DNA of 61,891 nt from Zhongshania sp. (GCF_029212375.1 NZ_JARGNU010000019.1:1-61891), one strand, 5' to 3'. Positions 8,292 through 19,907 are shown, counted from the first letter of the stretch. Notes: generated by a model from the sequence alone, not told the origin. Translations and numbers: made by a program.

Positions 8292-9419
8292 TTAACTAAT
8301 CAACAAATTATCGCGATGTATCAATTCTGGCTCGGCAATATAACCCAGCGCCTCGGCAATCCGTGCACTGGACAAACCCAGCACCTTGCGCGCATCGTCG
8401 GCACTGTAGTTAACCAAGCCTCGTGCCACCTCACTACCATCGGCACCAACACACATAACAAGGTCGCCACGCGCAAACTGGCCACTTACCGCCACCACCC
8501 CCACGGGTAGCAAGCTGCGACCGTGCTGGCGCAACACACGCACTGCGCCATCGTCAAGCTGGAGCTTACCACGCAGCTGCAACTGCCCCGCCAACCACTT
8601 TTTGCGCGCCGCAATAGGCCGCTGCCCAGACAATAACAAGGTACCCAAATCTTCGCCGGCAAACACCCTATCCAGCACCTGCGATTCACGACCACCAACA
8701 ATGACCGTATTCGCACCCGAGCGCGAGGCAAGGCGCGCCGCCCGCAACTTGGTTAACATACCGCCGCGCCCCAAGGCGCCAGCGCTACCGCCCACCATGA
8801 CATCGAGATTGCCATCTGCCACGCTGGCCACGGAAATTAATTCAGCTGCGGGATTTTTGCGAGGATCTTCAGCAAACAAGCCGCGCTGATCGGTTAGGAT
8901 CACCAAGGTGTCGGCATCAATTAAATTGGCCACTAGCGCAGCAAGGGTATCGTTATCGCCAAAGCGAATTTCGTCGGTAACCACGGTGTCGTTTTCATTA
9001 ACAACCGGCACCACACCCAACTCAAGCAGGGTTAACAGTGTGCCACGGGCATTGAGATAGCGGTCGCGAGCGGAAATATCGTCGTGACCCAAGAGAATTT
9101 GTGCCGTTTGTAAATTATAAGTGCGAAAACGCTGCTCATAGGCTTGAATCAAACCCATTTGCCCCACCGCAGCCGCCGCCTGCAATTTATGAAGATCGTC
9201 AGGCCGCTCTTTCCAACCAAGGCGAGTCATACCCTCTGCCACCGCGCCAGAAGACACCAACACCACCTCTCGACCGTCAGCACGCAGGGCGGCGATCTGC
9301 GCCACCCACGCATCCAAGCCCTCTACACAGAGGCCGCGACCATCATTGGTGAGCAGGGCCGAGCCGATCTTAACCACGACGCGCTTACAAGCGCGTAAAC
9401 TTTGCCGCTTATCAGACAA
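8292..9419 (-). CDS. proB: glutamate 5-kinase
   Basis: The enzyme phosphorylates glutamate to gamma-glutamyl phosphate, the first committed step of proline synthesis, and is feedback-inhibited by proline. The amino acid kinase domain starts [14 protein letters not shown] and contains [29 protein letters not shown] and the [13 protein letters not shown] block. The C-terminal third (about residues 280-365) is the PUA domain. The 375 residues compare with 367 in E. coli. The start is TTG (9419), supported by GAGGTG 7 nt upstream; no ATG fits. The start lies 11 nt after the obgE stop, so the pair forms an operon, as in many gammaproteobacteria. Confidence 0.96.
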   Translation of the reverse strand: MSDKRQSLRACKRVVVKIGSALLTNDGRGLCVEGLDAWVAQIAALRADGREVVLVSSGAVAEGMTRLGWKERPDDLHKLQAAAAVGQMGLIQAYEQRFRTYNLQTAQILLGHDDISARDRYLNARGTLLTLLELGVVPVVNENDTVVTDEIRFGDNDTLAALVANLIDADTLVILTDQRGLFAEDPRKNPAAELISVASVADGNLDVMVGGSAGALGRGGMLTKLRAARLASRSGANTVIVGGRESQVLDRVFAGEDLGTLLLSGQRPIAARKKWLAGQLQLRGKLQLDDGAVRVLRQHGRSLLPVGVVAVSGQFARGDLVMCVGADGSEVARGLVNYSADDARKVLGLSSARIAEALGYIAEPELIHRDNLLIS

Positions 9420-9430
9420 GCTTCTTCACC

Positions 9431-10675
<1,245 letters not shown>

Positions 10676-10684
10676 CTACAGAAA

Positions 10685-10711
10685 CAAAAAAGCCCCGTCA
10701 ATAGACGAGGC
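10685..10711 (-). terminator. Rho-independent terminator after rpmA
   Basis: On the minus strand an 8-bp stem (arms 10704-10711 and 10692-10699, one G-U pair) with a 4-nt loop UAUU is followed by a run of seven T. It ends the rplU-rpmA unit 21 nt after the rpmA stop and upstream of obgE. Confidence 0.85.
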
Positions 10712-10731
10712 CTTCTAGATCACCGAGCGAC

Positions 10732-10989
10732 TTACGCTGCAACTATACTAATATACTTGCGGCTCTTGGGACCTTTAACCTCAAACTTCACTACACCGTC
10801 TGCCTTAGCAAACAGGGTGTGATCAGTGCCACAACCAACATTTTCACCAGCGTGGAAACGAGTTCCGCGCTGACGAATAATAATGCTACCTGCACTAACT
10901 ACCTGACCACCAAAACGTTTAACGCCCAGACGCTTACTCTGCGAGTCGCGTCCGTTACGAGTACTACCACCAGCTTTCTTGTGAGCCAT
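10732..10989 (-). CDS. rpmA: 50S ribosomal protein L27
   Basis: This 85-residue protein has an N-terminal tail that reaches toward the peptidyl transferase centre. It begins [16 protein letters not shown], the family signature, with the flexible tail intact and no Firmicutes-type cleavable extension. It ends with the conserved [15 protein letters not shown] strand. It lies 18 nt after rplU in the usual rplU-rpmA pair and ahead of obgE. Confidence 0.98.
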   Translation of the reverse strand: MAHKKAGGSTRNGRDSQSKRLGVKRFGGQVVSAGSIIIRQRGTRFHAGENVGCGTDHTLFAKADGVVKFEVKGPKSRKYISIVAA

Positions 10990-11007
10990 GAGTCTCTCCT
11001 AAATTCC

Positions 11008-11319
11008 TTAAGCACTGATACCAGTGATTTTCACTTCGGTGAACCACTGACGGTGACCAGCTTGCTTCATGCTGTGCTTCCGACGGCGAAACTTAACAAT
11101 TTTCACCTTGGCGTGACGACCTTGCGCGATTACTTCCGCAGTCACTTTACCGCCCTCTACATAAGGCGCGCCAATTTTAAGATCGTCACCGGTCTTAACC
11201 ATCAACACTTTGTCGAAGGTCAGGCTTTCACCAGTGGCAACTTCAATTTTTTCTAGCTTGAGGGTTTCGCCCTCGATAACACGGTGCTGCTTACCACCGC
11301 TTTCAATCACTGCGTACAT
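11008..11319 (-). CDS. rplU: 50S ribosomal protein L21
   Basis: This 103-residue 23S rRNA-binding protein begins [14 protein letters not shown], the diagnostic L21 N-terminus, and carries [15 protein letters not shown] in the rRNA-binding loop. I chose ATG 11319 because GGAG lies 8 nt upstream. A longer reading to 11406 adds 29 residues unlike any L21. It is the first gene of rplU-rpmA, with a promoter predicted at 11471-11499 and a leader of about 145 nt. Confidence 0.98.
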   Translation of the reverse strand: MYAVIESGGKQHRVIEGETLKLEKIEVATGESLTFDKVLMVKTGDDLKIGAPYVEGGKVTAEVIAQGRHAKVKIVKFRRRKHSMKQAGHRQWFTEVKITGISA

Positions 11320-11470
11320 GTTTATATCTCCAAGAGCCTGCTTGCAATAGTTTGTTTCGGCCGAGCGCTCATACCTTAAAACCGCAGATATAAAGCACCG
11401 GGACAAGTCCAGGCACCGTCACCACCACTTAACCATTAAGGGGCCGCACGGTTTTGCTTCAGGGGCGCGA

Positions 11471-11499
11471 ATTGTACGCAGTTTTTAAATAATACACAA
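11471..11499 (-). promoter_or_regulatory. predicted sigma-70 promoter of rplU-rpmA
   Basis: On the minus strand TTGTGT (11494-11499), a 17-bp AT-rich spacer and TACAAT (11471-11476) are followed by a GC-rich discriminator (TCGCGCCCC), as expected of a growth-rate-controlled ribosomal promoter. It is back to back with the ispB promoter 30 bp away. Confidence 0.65.
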
Positions 11500-11528
11500 T
11501 ACCCGCATACACAAGTGACGCGTAGACC

Positions 11529-11557
11529 TTGACAGCTCGCGGCTGCACTCATACGAT
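11529..11557 (+). promoter_or_regulatory. predicted sigma-70 promoter of ispB
   Basis: TTGACA (11529-11534), a 17-bp spacer and TACGAT (11552-11557) put the transcript start near 11564. This excludes translation starts upstream of it and supports ATG 11592 for ispB. Confidence 0.65.
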
Positions 11558-11591
11558 GCCAGCCGACTCCGCCAGACGACTCTTCGCTACC

Positions 11592-12551
11592 ATGCAACAG
11601 ATTAGACAGGTCGTGGACAGCGAATTCGCCGCCGTCAACGATTTCATCATCGAACAACTGCACTCCAATGTGCCTCTCGTGGAAAACATCGGCCACTATA
11701 TCGTCGATGCTGGCGGCAAGCGCCTTCGGCCACTACTCAGCCTGTTATGTGCTGGCGCCATTGGCAAAATCGAAGAGAAACACCTGCAGCTGGCCGCGGT
11801 GATTGAATTCATCCATACCGCTACCCTGCTCCACGACGACGTTGTTGATATCTCCGCCCTGCGCCGCGGCCGCCCCACCGCCAACGCCAACTGGGGCAAC
11901 GCCCCCAGCGTACTGGTCGGCGACTTTCTATATTCCCGCGCGTTCCAAATTTTAGTCAACATTGGCAACTTTCCGCTGATGGGCCTGCTTTCCGACACCA
12001 CCAATACGGTCGCCGAAGGCGAAGTGCTCCAGCTGACCCGCGCCGGCAACCCCGACACCAGCGAAGCCACCTACTTTGAAGTTATTCGCAGTAAAACGGC
12101 GGTACTTTTTGGCGCAGCCTGCAGCGGCGCAGCCATTCTCAGCCGCAGCACCGAACACCAAAGCGCCCTACACCAGTACGGCATGAACCTAGGCATCGCT
12201 TTTCAGCTCATTGACGACATTCTCGACTACGAAGGCGACCCTGCCGAAACCGGCAAAAACGTCGGCGACGACCTCGCCGAGGGCAAGCCGACGCTGCCGT
12301 TGATTTATTTGCTCGAGAACGGCAGCGACGAACACAAAAAATTAGTCCACGACGCCATTAGCAATAAATCCGCAGAACAGCTCGACGCCATCGTTGACGC
12401 GGTTAAGCACTGCGGCGCACTAGACTATTGCCACGCCGCCGCCGAGCGCTACACCCACGCCGCGCTAACCGCATTAGAGAGCCTAGCGCCCAGCCCCTAT
12501 CGCAGCGCGCTAGAAAAGCTGACCGAAATCGCACTTTCTCGCCGCAGCTAA
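11592..12551 (+). CDS. ispB: octaprenyl diphosphate synthase (trans-polyprenyl synthase)
   Basis: The enzyme extends farnesyl diphosphate with isopentenyl units to make the side chain of ubiquinone/menaquinone. Seen: GGKRLRP (substrate binding), first aspartate-rich motif in LLHDDVVDISALRRG, VLVGDFLYSRAFQ, and second aspartate-rich motif in FQLIDDILDYEG, followed by GKNVGDDLAEGKPTLPL. From ATG 11592 it has 319 residues (E. coli IspB 323). The predicted promoter at 11529-11557 rules out longer starts. The ribosome binding site is weak. It is divergent from rplU, the same neighbourhood as in E. coli and Pseudomonas. Exact chain length (8 or 9 units) is not certain. Confidence 0.95.
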   Translation: MQQIRQVVDSEFAAVNDFIIEQLHSNVPLVENIGHYIVDAGGKRLRPLLSLLCAGAIGKIEEKHLQLAAVIEFIHTATLLHDDVVDISALRRGRPTANANWGNAPSVLVGDFLYSRAFQILVNIGNFPLMGLLSDTTNTVAEGEVLQLTRAGNPDTSEATYFEVIRSKTAVLFGAACSGAAILSRSTEHQSALHQYGMNLGIAFQLIDDILDYEGDPAETGKNVGDDLAEGKPTLPLIYLLENGSDEHKKLVHDAISNKSAEQLDAIVDAVKHCGALDYCHAAAERYTHAALTALESLAPSPYRSALEKLTEIALSRRS

Positions 12552-12580
12552 ATTTCTCGTCAAAACGACGTTCTCGCGGA

Positions 12581-12609
12581 TTACAATCCCAGCGCCAAAT
12601 CGTTACAAT
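12581..12609 (+). promoter_or_regulatory. possible promoter of pgi
   Basis: A good -10 TACAAT (12604-12609) lies 17 bp from a weak -35 TTACAA (12581-12586), between ispB and pgi. Read-through from ispB is an alternative, since no terminator is visible between the two genes. Confidence 0.4.
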
Positions 12610-12673
12610 TTCTAGACTTATCGCTGGGATGGAAAGACTGGCGCCCACCGAAATGGATATTTAAGGAGTGGCC

Positions 12674-14341
12674 GTGAGCCCCACTGTAAACCAAGCACCA
12701 GCCCTATTAAGCGATCTTGATTTACAAACCACCTTGCGCGCACTCGCCAAGAAAGCCGCAAACACACCATTACAATCTCGCTTCAATCTCGACCCTAACC
12801 GCGCCGCCACGCTGAGCGGCGAACTCGGCCCACTTTTTGTCGACTACGCCAAGCACCACCTCGATACGGACATTATCACCAGCCTCTGCGAACTAGCGCG
12901 CCAGCGCGGCCTTGAGCAGCAATTCAACGCCCTGCGCGCCGGCGCCAAACTGAATAACACCGAAGACCGCAGCGCCAACTACCCAAGCCTGCGGCGCTGG
13001 GCCAGCGACGGCGCCAACCCAAGCCAACAAGATCCCGCCATTGCAGCGATGTACGAAGCAATGGAAAACTTGGTTACAGCAATTCACAGCGGCGCACACC
13101 GCAGCAGCACCGGCAAAGCTTTTACCGACGTGGTGAATATTGGCATTGGCGGCTCGGACTTTGGCCCACGACTTGTTTGCGACGCGCTAGCCAACCAAGG
13201 ACTCGGCAGCTTGCGCCCCCATTTTGCCGCCAATATCGACCCCAGCGTAATGACCGAAATACTGGCGACCGTACCCGCCGAAACCACCTTATTTGTTGTT
13301 GCCTCCAAATCGTTTGGCACTCAAGAAACCCGCTGCAATGCTCAAGCTGCTCGCACATGGCTACAAGCCAGCCTAGGCCGCGAGGATGTTAGCGACCATT
13401 TTGTGGCGGTGAGCTCCAAGCCCGAAGCCGCCATGGCCTTTGGCATTCGCGAGCAATATATTTTGGCCGTACCCGAGTGGGTCGGTGGACGCTTTTCGGT
13501 GTGGTCGGGCTTTGGCTTGACGGTAGCGTTATGCGCCGGAATGAACAGTTTCTGCGCCCTACTCAAAGGCGGCTACGCGGTTGACCAGCATGTAGAACAG
13601 CAGCCGCTAGAAAAAAACATTCCCGTGATCCTAGGCATGCTCGACCTGTGGTATCGCAACGCCTGGGGCATGACCTCGCAAGCCGTACTGCCCTACGAGC
13701 ATCACCTAAAATTGCTGCCTATTTACTTGCAGCAATTGTTTATGGAAAGCGCGGGAAAATCCGTTAAAGCGGATGGCAGCCCCCTCAACAACGCCACTGG
13801 CGGCGTTATTTGGGGTACCGAGGGCACGAATGGCCAGCACTCGTTTCATCAGTTACTTCACCAGGGCAGCGATGCCATTCCCTGCGACTTTATCGCCAGC
13901 CTCAGCTCTCACAACCCCATTGGTGAGCAGCACCAAGCCTTGCTTGCCAACTGTTTCGGCCAAAGTTTGACCTTAATGCAGGGCCAAACTGCGGCCGATA
14001 TTGAGGGCAATTTAGTAGCCAGCGGCATGAAAGCTGACGCCGCTGCGCAACTTGCCCAACACAAAGCCATGCCCGGCAACCGGCCCAGCACCACTATTTT
14101 AATGAACAAACTCGACGCCGAAAGCTTGGGCGCGCTTATTGCGCTCTATGAATACCGCCTATTTGCCGCGAGTTTTGTATGGGGCATAAACCCCTTCGAT
14201 CAATGGGGGGTCGAATTGGGTAAGCAGATTAGCCAAAGCTTAATGAGCACCCTAAGTGGCAACAGCGACGACAATAATCCTGCACTGGACTCATCGACTG
14301 CACAACTGATTGCCCGCTACCAGCAGGCCCAAAACAACTGA
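12674..14341 (+). CDS. pgi: glucose-6-phosphate isomerase
   Basis: The enzyme interconverts glucose-6-phosphate and fructose-6-phosphate in the cytoplasm. Seen: the SIS-fold signature VVNIGIGGSDFGP, VASKSFGTQET (phosphate binding), the GTNGQHSFHQLLHQG block, and the C-terminal FDQWGVELGKQ signature. I chose GTG 12674 (555 residues): AAGGAG at 12663-12668 is 5 nt upstream, whereas GTG 12668 overlaps that site. Just downstream are manB and galU on the other strand, which use hexose phosphates from this node to make envelope precursors. Confidence 0.97.
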   Translation: MSPTVNQAPALLSDLDLQTTLRALAKKAANTPLQSRFNLDPNRAATLSGELGPLFVDYAKHHLDTDIITSLCELARQRGLEQQFNALRAGAKLNNTEDRSANYPSLRRWASDGANPSQQDPAIAAMYEAMENLVTAIHSGAHRSSTGKAFTDVVNIGIGGSDFGPRLVCDALANQGLGSLRPHFAANIDPSVMTEILATVPAETTLFVVASKSFGTQETRCNAQAARTWLQASLGREDVSDHFVAVSSKPEAAMAFGIREQYILAVPEWVGGRFSVWSGFGLTVALCAGMNSFCALLKGGYAVDQHVEQQPLEKNIPVILGMLDLWYRNAWGMTSQAVLPYEHHLKLLPIYLQQLFMESAGKSVKADGSPLNNATGGVIWGTEGTNGQHSFHQLLHQGSDAIPCDFIASLSSHNPIGEQHQALLANCFGQSLTLMQGQTAADIEGNLVASGMKADAAAQLAQHKAMPGNRPSTTILMNKLDAESLGALIALYEYRLFAASFVWGINPFDQWGVELGKQISQSLMSTLSGNSDDNNPALDSSTAQLIARYQQAQNN

Positions 14342-14362
14342 TTAGTTAAGCCATACTCCATA

Positions 14363-14396
14363 TACAATAAAGGCGCCTCACGGCGCCTTTATTGTA
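14363..14396. terminator. bidirectional terminator between pgi and manB
   Basis: A perfect 15-bp inverted repeat (14363-14377 and 14382-14396) has a 4-nt loop. The core GGCGCC is flanked by AAA/TTT. It lies 22 nt after the pgi stop and 22 nt after the manB stop, at the exact middle of the convergent gap. Confidence 0.88.
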
Positions 14397-14417
14397 CTGT
14401 TTGTTGGCAAAAGCCAA

Positions 14418-15767
14418 TTACAGCATCGCTAACAACTCGGCGGTTTTTGCTTCCATCAAGGGTATATCACCATCGCTCTCAACATTAAGACGCACCACCG
14501 GCTCAGTGTTAGACATGCGCACATTAAAGCGCCAGCCGTCGAAGCTCATGCTTAAACCATCAGTAAAATCGACTGCCACCGCCAAAGGCGTGTAATGCGC
14601 TTGAATAGCCGCGATGACCGCTTTAGCATCGGCAACTTCGCGGTTTATTTCGCCACTACAAGGGAATAACGCGACTCGCTGCTCAACCAGCGACGACAGG
14701 CTCGCCGACTTCACCGACATTAACTGCGTCACCAACAACCAGGGAATCATACCGCTGTCACAGAAGGCAAAATCGCGGAAATAATGGTGGGCACTCATCT
14801 CGCCGCCATACACCGCGTTCTCTATCCGCATCCGCTCTTTAATAAAAGCATGACCGGTTTTGCACTGCACTGCCGTGCCGCCTGCCGCTTCAACAATAGC
14901 AATGGTATTCCACGTTAGACGCGGATCATGCACTATTTTTTCGCCGGGGTTTTTCAGCAAGAAGGCTTCGGCCAACAAACCGACAACGTAGTAACCTTCA
15001 ATAAAATCACCGGTTTCGTCAAAGAAGAAACAACGGTCAAAATCGCCATCCCACGCCACGCCCAAATCGGCGCCATGCTCTTTAATCGCGTCGATACTGG
15101 GCTGGCGATTTTCAATCAGCAGGGGATTAGGCACACCATTAGGGAAATTGCCGTCTGCCTCGTGATGCACCCGAATAAATTCAAAGGGCAAATAAGGCTC
15201 GAGCAAGTCCACGACCCGACCCGCGCCGCCATTACCGGCATTAACCACAATTTTAAGGGGCTTTAAGGATTCTACATCGATATAGCTAAGTAAATGCTCA
15301 ACATAGGCAACCGAGGTATCTAGGGCTTGCAAGCTGCCCCGTGTGGCGACTGGCGCAAATTCGTTTTTCTCGGCAAGGGCCTTAATATCGAACAAGCCGG
15401 TGTCGCCACTGATGGGCTTAGACCCCTCGCGCACAAACTTCATGCCGTTATAGTCTTTAGGGTTATGGCTGGCGGTAACCGCGATACCACCGTCCATACC
15501 AGCATGGGAGGTAGCGAAGTAAATTTCTTCAGTGCCACACAGACCAATATCGTAAACATCGACACCGGCATCACGCAGGCCGTCGCTTAAGGCGCCTTTA
15601 ATAGACTCACTGCTCAAGCGAATATCGTGGCCAACAACCACTTTCTTAGGCTGAATCACTTCAGCGAAAGCACGGCCGATGCGGTAGGCAATGTCTTCGT
15701 TTAATTGATCGGGAATACGACCGCGAACGTCATAGGCTTTAAAACAGGTTATTTCACTGCTACTCAC
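14418..15767 (-). CDS. manB: phosphomannomutase (CpsG/ManB type)
   Basis: The enzyme interconverts mannose-6-phosphate and mannose-1-phosphate for GDP-mannose, and may also act on glucose phosphates. It belongs to the alpha-D-phosphohexomutase family. The start [18 protein letters not shown] matches CpsG. The phosphoserine loop is TASHNP, the metal site is [12 protein letters not shown], the sugar loop is GEMSAHHYF, and the C-terminal phosphate site is [15 protein letters not shown]. Its 449 residues are normal. It starts at GTG 15767 with GAGGG 6 nt upstream and overlaps galU by 4 nt (GTGA). Whether it is bifunctional PMM/PGM (AlgC-like) is not decided by sequence alone. Confidence 0.93.
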   Translation of the reverse strand: MSSSEITCFKAYDVRGRIPDQLNEDIAYRIGRAFAEVIQPKKVVVGHDIRLSSESIKGALSDGLRDAGVDVYDIGLCGTEEIYFATSHAGMDGGIAVTASHNPKDYNGMKFVREGSKPISGDTGLFDIKALAEKNEFAPVATRGSLQALDTSVAYVEHLLSYIDVESLKPLKIVVNAGNGGAGRVVDLLEPYLPFEFIRVHHEADGNFPNGVPNPLLIENRQPSIDAIKEHGADLGVAWDGDFDRCFFFDETGDFIEGYYVVGLLAEAFLLKNPGEKIVHDPRLTWNTIAIVEAAGGTAVQCKTGHAFIKERMRIENAVYGGEMSAHHYFRDFAFCDSGMIPWLLVTQLMSVKSASLSSLVEQRVALFPCSGEINREVADAKAVIAAIQAHYTPLAVAVDFTDGLSMSFDGWRFNVRMSNTEPVVRLNVESDGDIPLMEAKTAELLAML

Positions 15768-16600
15768 GATGAGCCCTCGCTATAAATATTTTCATAAACG
15801 TAGTTCGTCGCTTCTATAAAACCAGGCACGCTGCCGCAGTCAAAACGTTTGCCACGGAATTTATAGGCGAGCACACAGCCGTTCTGAGCTTGGGTCATCA
15901 GGGCATCAGTAAGCTGCACCTCACCATTTTTACCTGGCGGGGTGTCACGCAGAATATCAAAAATATCTGGGGTCAAAATATAACGACCAATAACAGCCAT
16001 ATTGGTTGGCGCATCTTCGGGCTTAGGTTTTTCAACCATGCTGCTGACCCGATACAAGCCGTCGCCCATTTCTTCACCGGCGATAACACCGTATTTCTCA
16101 ATTTCATCCAAGGGCACTTCTTGAATTGCCACAATACTGCAGCGAAACTGCTTATACAGCTTAACCATTTGCGCCATAACGCCGTCGTCTTCTTGGTTCA
16201 GGCATAAATCGTCCGACAAAATAACGCCAAAGGCTTCATCGCCAATTAGGCATTCGCCGGTGAGAATGGCATGCCCCAAGCCCTTCATTTGCCGCTGACG
16301 CGTCATCATGAAGGTGCCTTCATTCAAAACATTGCGAATACAGTCGAGATAGCGCTCTTTGCTCGTGCCTGCAATTTGGTTTTCTAACTCATAGCTAATA
16401 TCAAAATGGTCGGCAATAGCGCGCTTGCCGCGGCCCGTTACCAGCGCTATTTCCTTTAAACCCGCCTGAATAGCCTCTTCAACGCCGTACTGCACTAGCG
16501 GCTTATTAACAATTGGCAGCATCTCTTTGGGCATAGACTTAGTTGCTGGTAGAAAGCGGGTACCGTAGCCAGCTACGGGGAATAGACATTTTCTAATCAT
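15764..16600 (-). CDS. galU: UTP-glucose-1-phosphate uridylyltransferase
   Basis: The enzyme makes UDP-glucose from UTP and glucose-1-phosphate, supplying LPS core and exopolysaccharide sugars. It shows the nucleotidyltransferase signature [20 protein letters not shown] at the N-terminus, the LVQYGVEEA helix, VILSDDL (metal-binding region) and the [20 protein letters not shown] block. From ATG 16600 it is 278 residues, with AGGAA five nt upstream. Longer readings to 16744 add a non-conserved stretch. It is coupled to manB by a 4-nt overlap. A 15-nt palindrome (16620-16634) lies in its leader. Confidence 0.97.
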   Translation of the reverse strand: MIRKCLFPVAGYGTRFLPATKSMPKEMLPIVNKPLVQYGVEEAIQAGLKEIALVTGRGKRAIADHFDISYELENQIAGTSKERYLDCIRNVLNEGTFMMTRQRQMKGLGHAILTGECLIGDEAFGVILSDDLCLNQEDDGVMAQMVKLYKQFRCSIVAIQEVPLDEIEKYGVIAGEEMGDGLYRVSSMVEKPKPEDAPTNMAVIGRYILTPDIFDILRDTPPGKNGEVQLTDALMTQAQNGCVLAYKFRGKRFDCGSVPGFIEATNYVYENIYSEGSS

Positions 16601-16826
16601 AGTAATTCCTGAGTTCCTGTCGGGATCATCCCGAATCCTTTTACATACGATAACGCTGCGAGCATTCTCCCAACAGCAGCAACACTTGGCAAGCACTGCT
16701 CTTTTACCGACGAGATATGACGAAGTAATGACAGCAAGCATCACGCCAATGTTGACATTTTAATGTGCCATCCAAAACCTTCGTGCTAAGATAAGCGCAA
16801 CATTTTCAAACTGATAATATGGCCTC

Positions 16827-17348
16827 ATGTCTTTAATTCATCAAAATAGCTTTAACAAACAAGAACTCATCGACTGCGGACACGGCAAACTATTTGGCCC
16901 CGGCAACCCGAAACTCCCTACCGACAATATGCTGATGGTAGATCGTATTACCCATATCAGCACCGAGGGCGGCAGCTTCGATAAAGGCATCTTAGTGGCC
17001 GAGCTGGATATTAATCCAGACCTTTGGTTCTTCGACTGCCACTTTAAAGGCGACCCCGTTATGCCGGGCTGCCTAGGCCTAGATGCTATGTGGCAACTGG
17101 TGGGCTTCTATCTTGGCTGGCGCGGCAATAGCGGCAAGGGCCGTGCACTAGGGTCTGGCGAGGTCAAATTTACCGGTCAAATCCTGCCCGACTCCAAGCT
17201 CGTTACCTACACACTGAATTACAAGCGCCTTATTGAACGCAAACTGATTCTGGGCATCGCCGATGGCGAAGTCGCGGTTGATGGCAAAGTCATCTATACC
17301 GCCAAAGATCTGCGTGTTGGTCTATTCAAAGACGACGCCAGCTTCTAG
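16827..17348 (+). CDS. fabA: 3-hydroxydecanoyl-ACP dehydratase/isomerase
   Basis: This bifunctional enzyme dehydrates 3-hydroxydecanoyl-ACP and isomerises the trans-2 to the cis-3 double bond, starting unsaturated fatty acid synthesis. Its 173 residues (E. coli 172) include the catalytic His in [21 protein letters not shown], where the conserved aspartate also lies, and the GEVKFTGQI strand. Its companion fabB begins 53 nt downstream, giving the fabA-fabB operon of pseudomonads. An extended -10 (TGCTAAGAT near 16784-16792) may drive it, but the -35 is poor. No FabR-like operator was recognised. Confidence 0.98.
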   Translation: MSLIHQNSFNKQELIDCGHGKLFGPGNPKLPTDNMLMVDRITHISTEGGSFDKGILVAELDINPDLWFFDCHFKGDPVMPGCLGLDAMWQLVGFYLGWRGNSGKGRALGSGEVKFTGQILPDSKLVTYTLNYKRLIERKLILGIADGEVAVDGKVIYTAKDLRVGLFKDDASF

Positions 17349-17401
17349 CGTCCACTACACACCCCTTAAATTAAAACCACAGCTTACAAACGAGGTATCC
17401 G

Positions 17402-18625
17402 ATGAAACGTGTTGTCGTAACCGGTATGGGAATAGTTTCCAGCATCGGCAATGACTTGTCAGAAGTACTGACGTCACTGCAAGAAGGTAAGTCGGGAATC
17501 GCGTTCAACGAAAAATACAAGGAGATGGGTTTCCGCAGCCAGATTTCGGGCTCCATCAAAAACCTTGATATCAAAGAACGCATTGACCGCAAACAACTGC
17601 GCTTTATGGGCGATGCCGCGGCTTACGCCTATATTGCTATGCAAGAAGCCATTACCGACTCCGGCCTAGAAGAGCACCAGGTCAGCAATGAGCGCACTGG
17701 CATTATTGCCGGCTCTGGCGGCGCATCTTCGGCTAATTTGATTGAGTCTGCCGACACCCTCCGCGAGCGCGGCGTAAAACGCATTGGGCCCTATCGCGTT
17801 ACCCAGACCATGGGCAGCACGGTTTCAGCCTGTTTGGCCACCCCCTTTAAAATCAAGGGCGTTAACTACTCCATCTCGTCTGCCTGCGCGACTAGCGCGC
17901 ATTGCATTGGCAACGCCATGGAGCTAATCCAGCTTGGCAAGCAAGACGTGGTTTTTGCTGGCGGCGGCGAAGAAGAGCATTGGTCTTTGAGCTGCTTATT
18001 TGATGCCATGGGCGCCTTGTCGACCAAGTATAACGACACCCCCGAGCAGGCTTCTCGTCCCTACGACGCCAACCGCGACGGCTTTGTTATTGCCGGCGGC
18101 GCAGGCATGGTCGTGCTGGAAGAGCTAGAACACGCTAAAGCGCGCGGCGCCACTATTTATGGTGAGCTGGTGGGCTATGGCGCAACCTCTGACGGCTACG
18201 ACATGGTTGCCCCAAGCGGCGAAGGCGCTGCGCGCTGCATGCGTCAAGCGCTGCAGACGGTTAATGCCGACGTGGATTACATCAACTCCCACGGCACCTC
18301 GACACCTGCAGGTGACATGCAAGAGCTAAAAGCCGTTAAGCAAGCTTATGAGGGCAAAACGATTCCCGCGATTGGCTCGACCAAATCACTGGCCGGTCAC
18401 TCACTGGGCGCGACAGGCGTGCAGGAAGCGATATTCTCATTATTAATGATGAAGCATAATTTTATTGCGGCATCAGCCAATATTGAGACGTTAGACGACG
18501 AAGCAGCCGGCGTACCGATTGTGCTAAAACGCCAAGACAACGTTACGCTCAATACAGTAATGTCGAATAGCTTCGGCTTTGGCGGCACCAACGCCAGCTT
18601 GGTATTTCAGCGTTATCAGGCCTAA
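17402..18625 (+). CDS. fabB: 3-oxoacyl-ACP synthase I
   Basis: The condensing enzyme elongates cis-3-decenoyl-ACP and other acyl-ACPs with malonyl-ACP. Its 407 residues (E. coli 406) begin [16 protein letters not shown]. The active-site cysteine is in [14 protein letters not shown], the two catalytic histidines are in [11 protein letters not shown] and [12 protein letters not shown], and the C-terminus has [18 protein letters not shown] lies 7 nt before ATG 17402. The FabB-like [16 protein letters not shown] block and its pairing with fabA favour FabB over FabF. Confidence 0.98.
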   Translation: MKRVVVTGMGIVSSIGNDLSEVLTSLQEGKSGIAFNEKYKEMGFRSQISGSIKNLDIKERIDRKQLRFMGDAAAYAYIAMQEAITDSGLEEHQVSNERTGIIAGSGGASSANLIESADTLRERGVKRIGPYRVTQTMGSTVSACLATPFKIKGVNYSISSACATSAHCIGNAMELIQLGKQDVVFAGGGEEEHWSLSCLFDAMGALSTKYNDTPEQASRPYDANRDGFVIAGGAGMVVLEELEHAKARGATIYGELVGYGATSDGYDMVAPSGEGAARCMRQALQTVNADVDYINSHGTSTPAGDMQELKAVKQAYEGKTIPAIGSTKSLAGHSLGATGVQEAIFSLLMMKHNFIAASANIETLDDEAAGVPIVLKRQDNVTLNTVMSNSFGFGGTNASLVFQRYQA

Positions 18626-18634
18626 CACCGCCTA

Positions 18635-18669
18635 CAAACACTTGCAGCGCTCAGCGCTGCAAGTGTTTG
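18635..18669. terminator. bidirectional hairpin terminator between fabB and moeA
   Basis: A perfect 16-bp inverted repeat (18635-18650 and 18654-18669) has a 3-nt loop. GC-rich at the tip, it ends in CAAAC/GTTTG. The U-tract is short on both strands, so termination strength is less certain than at the other convergent junctions. Confidence 0.75.
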
Positions 18670-18705
18670 CTTTGCCGCACACAACAAGTAAACCCCGTCT
18701 TTATT

Positions 18706-19905
18706 TCAATTCAAATCCCGCAAAAAAATCACATCAACGCGATCACCAGGCGCCACGGTTTTGCCAACCGGAATAATTGCTAAGGCATTACACCAAGACA
18801 CCGAAGACAGCACCCCCGAGCTTTGCTGAGGGTGAATATCAACCGTCATCCCGTCCGTGCTAGGCACGACCCGCGCACGCAAATACTCCTGACGCGAACC
18901 CGCGCGCGGCCAGTCAAATAAAGCCTTGGCAGGCCACTGCGCTGGCAATACTTGCTCTGCTCCCAGCATTTTCAACAGGTATGGCCGCACTAAGATACAA
19001 AATGTGACGAAGCCCGATACCGGATTACCGGGCAAGCCGAAAAACGGCACTCCCGCGACACGGCCATAGGCCAACGGCTTACCCGGCTTGATAGCGAGCT
19101 TCCACAAATCTAGCGAGCCCATGGCCTCGACCTGAGCCTTGACGTGATCCTCTTCACCGACCGACACACCACCACTGGAAATCACCACATCGGCACTGGC
19201 GCTAGCCTGCTGCAAAGCAGCGCGAGTCGCTGCGGGCGTATCGACAACAATGCCAATATCGATTACCTCCACGCCCAGCTCGCTCAATAGTGCAGCCAGC
19301 ATTGGTCGATTGGAATTATAAATTTGACCTGCAGCCAAGACCTCGCCTGGCTCGCGCAACTCATCACCGGTCGACATTACGGCAACTCGCAGCTGCCGCC
19401 CAACGTCGACAGCGGCAAACCCCAGCGAGGCCAACAGACCGAGATCCGCCGCCTGCAACCGATGGCCCTTGCCGAGAATTAGCTGGCCCTTGGCAATATC
19501 CTGCCCTTGAGGGCGAATATGCTGGCCAGTGCGCGGCACAATATTGACCTTTAGCTCGCCGCCAAGCAGCTCGCAGTCTTCTTGCGCCACCACTGCATCG
19601 GCGCCAGGTGGAACAAAAGCGCCGGTAAAAATACGCGCCGCGCTGCCCGCTTGCAGCGCACTGCCAAGTGCGCCAGCTGGAATACGCTGAGTAATAGGCA
19701 GCGTTTGCCCCTCATTAACATCCGCTGCGCGCAGTGCATAGCCGTCCATCGCACTGTTGGCGGCGGGTGGCACATCGATCTGAGCAAAGACATCGACCGC
19801 AAGGACCGCGCCCAAAGCCCGTGCCAAATCTCGCGACTCGGCGCCCCATATCGGCGCATCCGCCAATAATTGGTGCAAAACTTCATCTACAGAACGCAGA
19901 GCCAT
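18706..19905 (-). CDS. moeA: molybdopterin molybdenumtransferase
   Basis: The enzyme inserts molybdate into adenylylated molybdopterin to complete the molybdenum cofactor. Domain order matches MoeA: the N-terminal part with PPAANSAMDGYALRA, then RIPAGA and FTGAFVPPGADAVV, the MoCF-binding domain with MSTGDEL, ISSGGVSVGEEDHV and FGLPGNPVSGFVTF, and a C-terminal beta domain. I chose ATG 19905 (399 residues); a TTG at 19911 is possible and would overlap the moaB stop. It is the last gene of the unit RmlD-like > moaB > moeA. Confidence 0.96.
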   Translation of the reverse strand: MALRSVDEVLHQLLADAPIWGAESRDLARALGAVLAVDVFAQIDVPPAANSAMDGYALRAADVNEGQTLPITQRIPAGALGSALQAGSAARIFTGAFVPPGADAVVAQEDCELLGGELKVNIVPRTGQHIRPQGQDIAKGQLILGKGHRLQAADLGLLASLGFAAVDVGRQLRVAVMSTGDELREPGEVLAAGQIYNSNRPMLAALLSELGVEVIDIGIVVDTPAATRAALQQASASADVVISSGGVSVGEEDHVKAQVEAMGSLDLWKLAIKPGKPLAYGRVAGVPFFGLPGNPVSGFVTFCILVRPYLLKMLGAEQVLPAQWPAKALFDWPRAGSRQEYLRARVVPSTDGMTVDIHPQQSSGVLSSVSWCNALAIIPVGKTVAPGDRVDVIFLRDLN

Positions 19906-19907
19906 GA

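Noticed and set aside
16751-16792. TTGACA upstream of fabA as a -35
   Set aside because: No -10 hexamer lies 16-18 bp downstream; an extended -10 further on has no matching -35, so only a remark was made under fabA.
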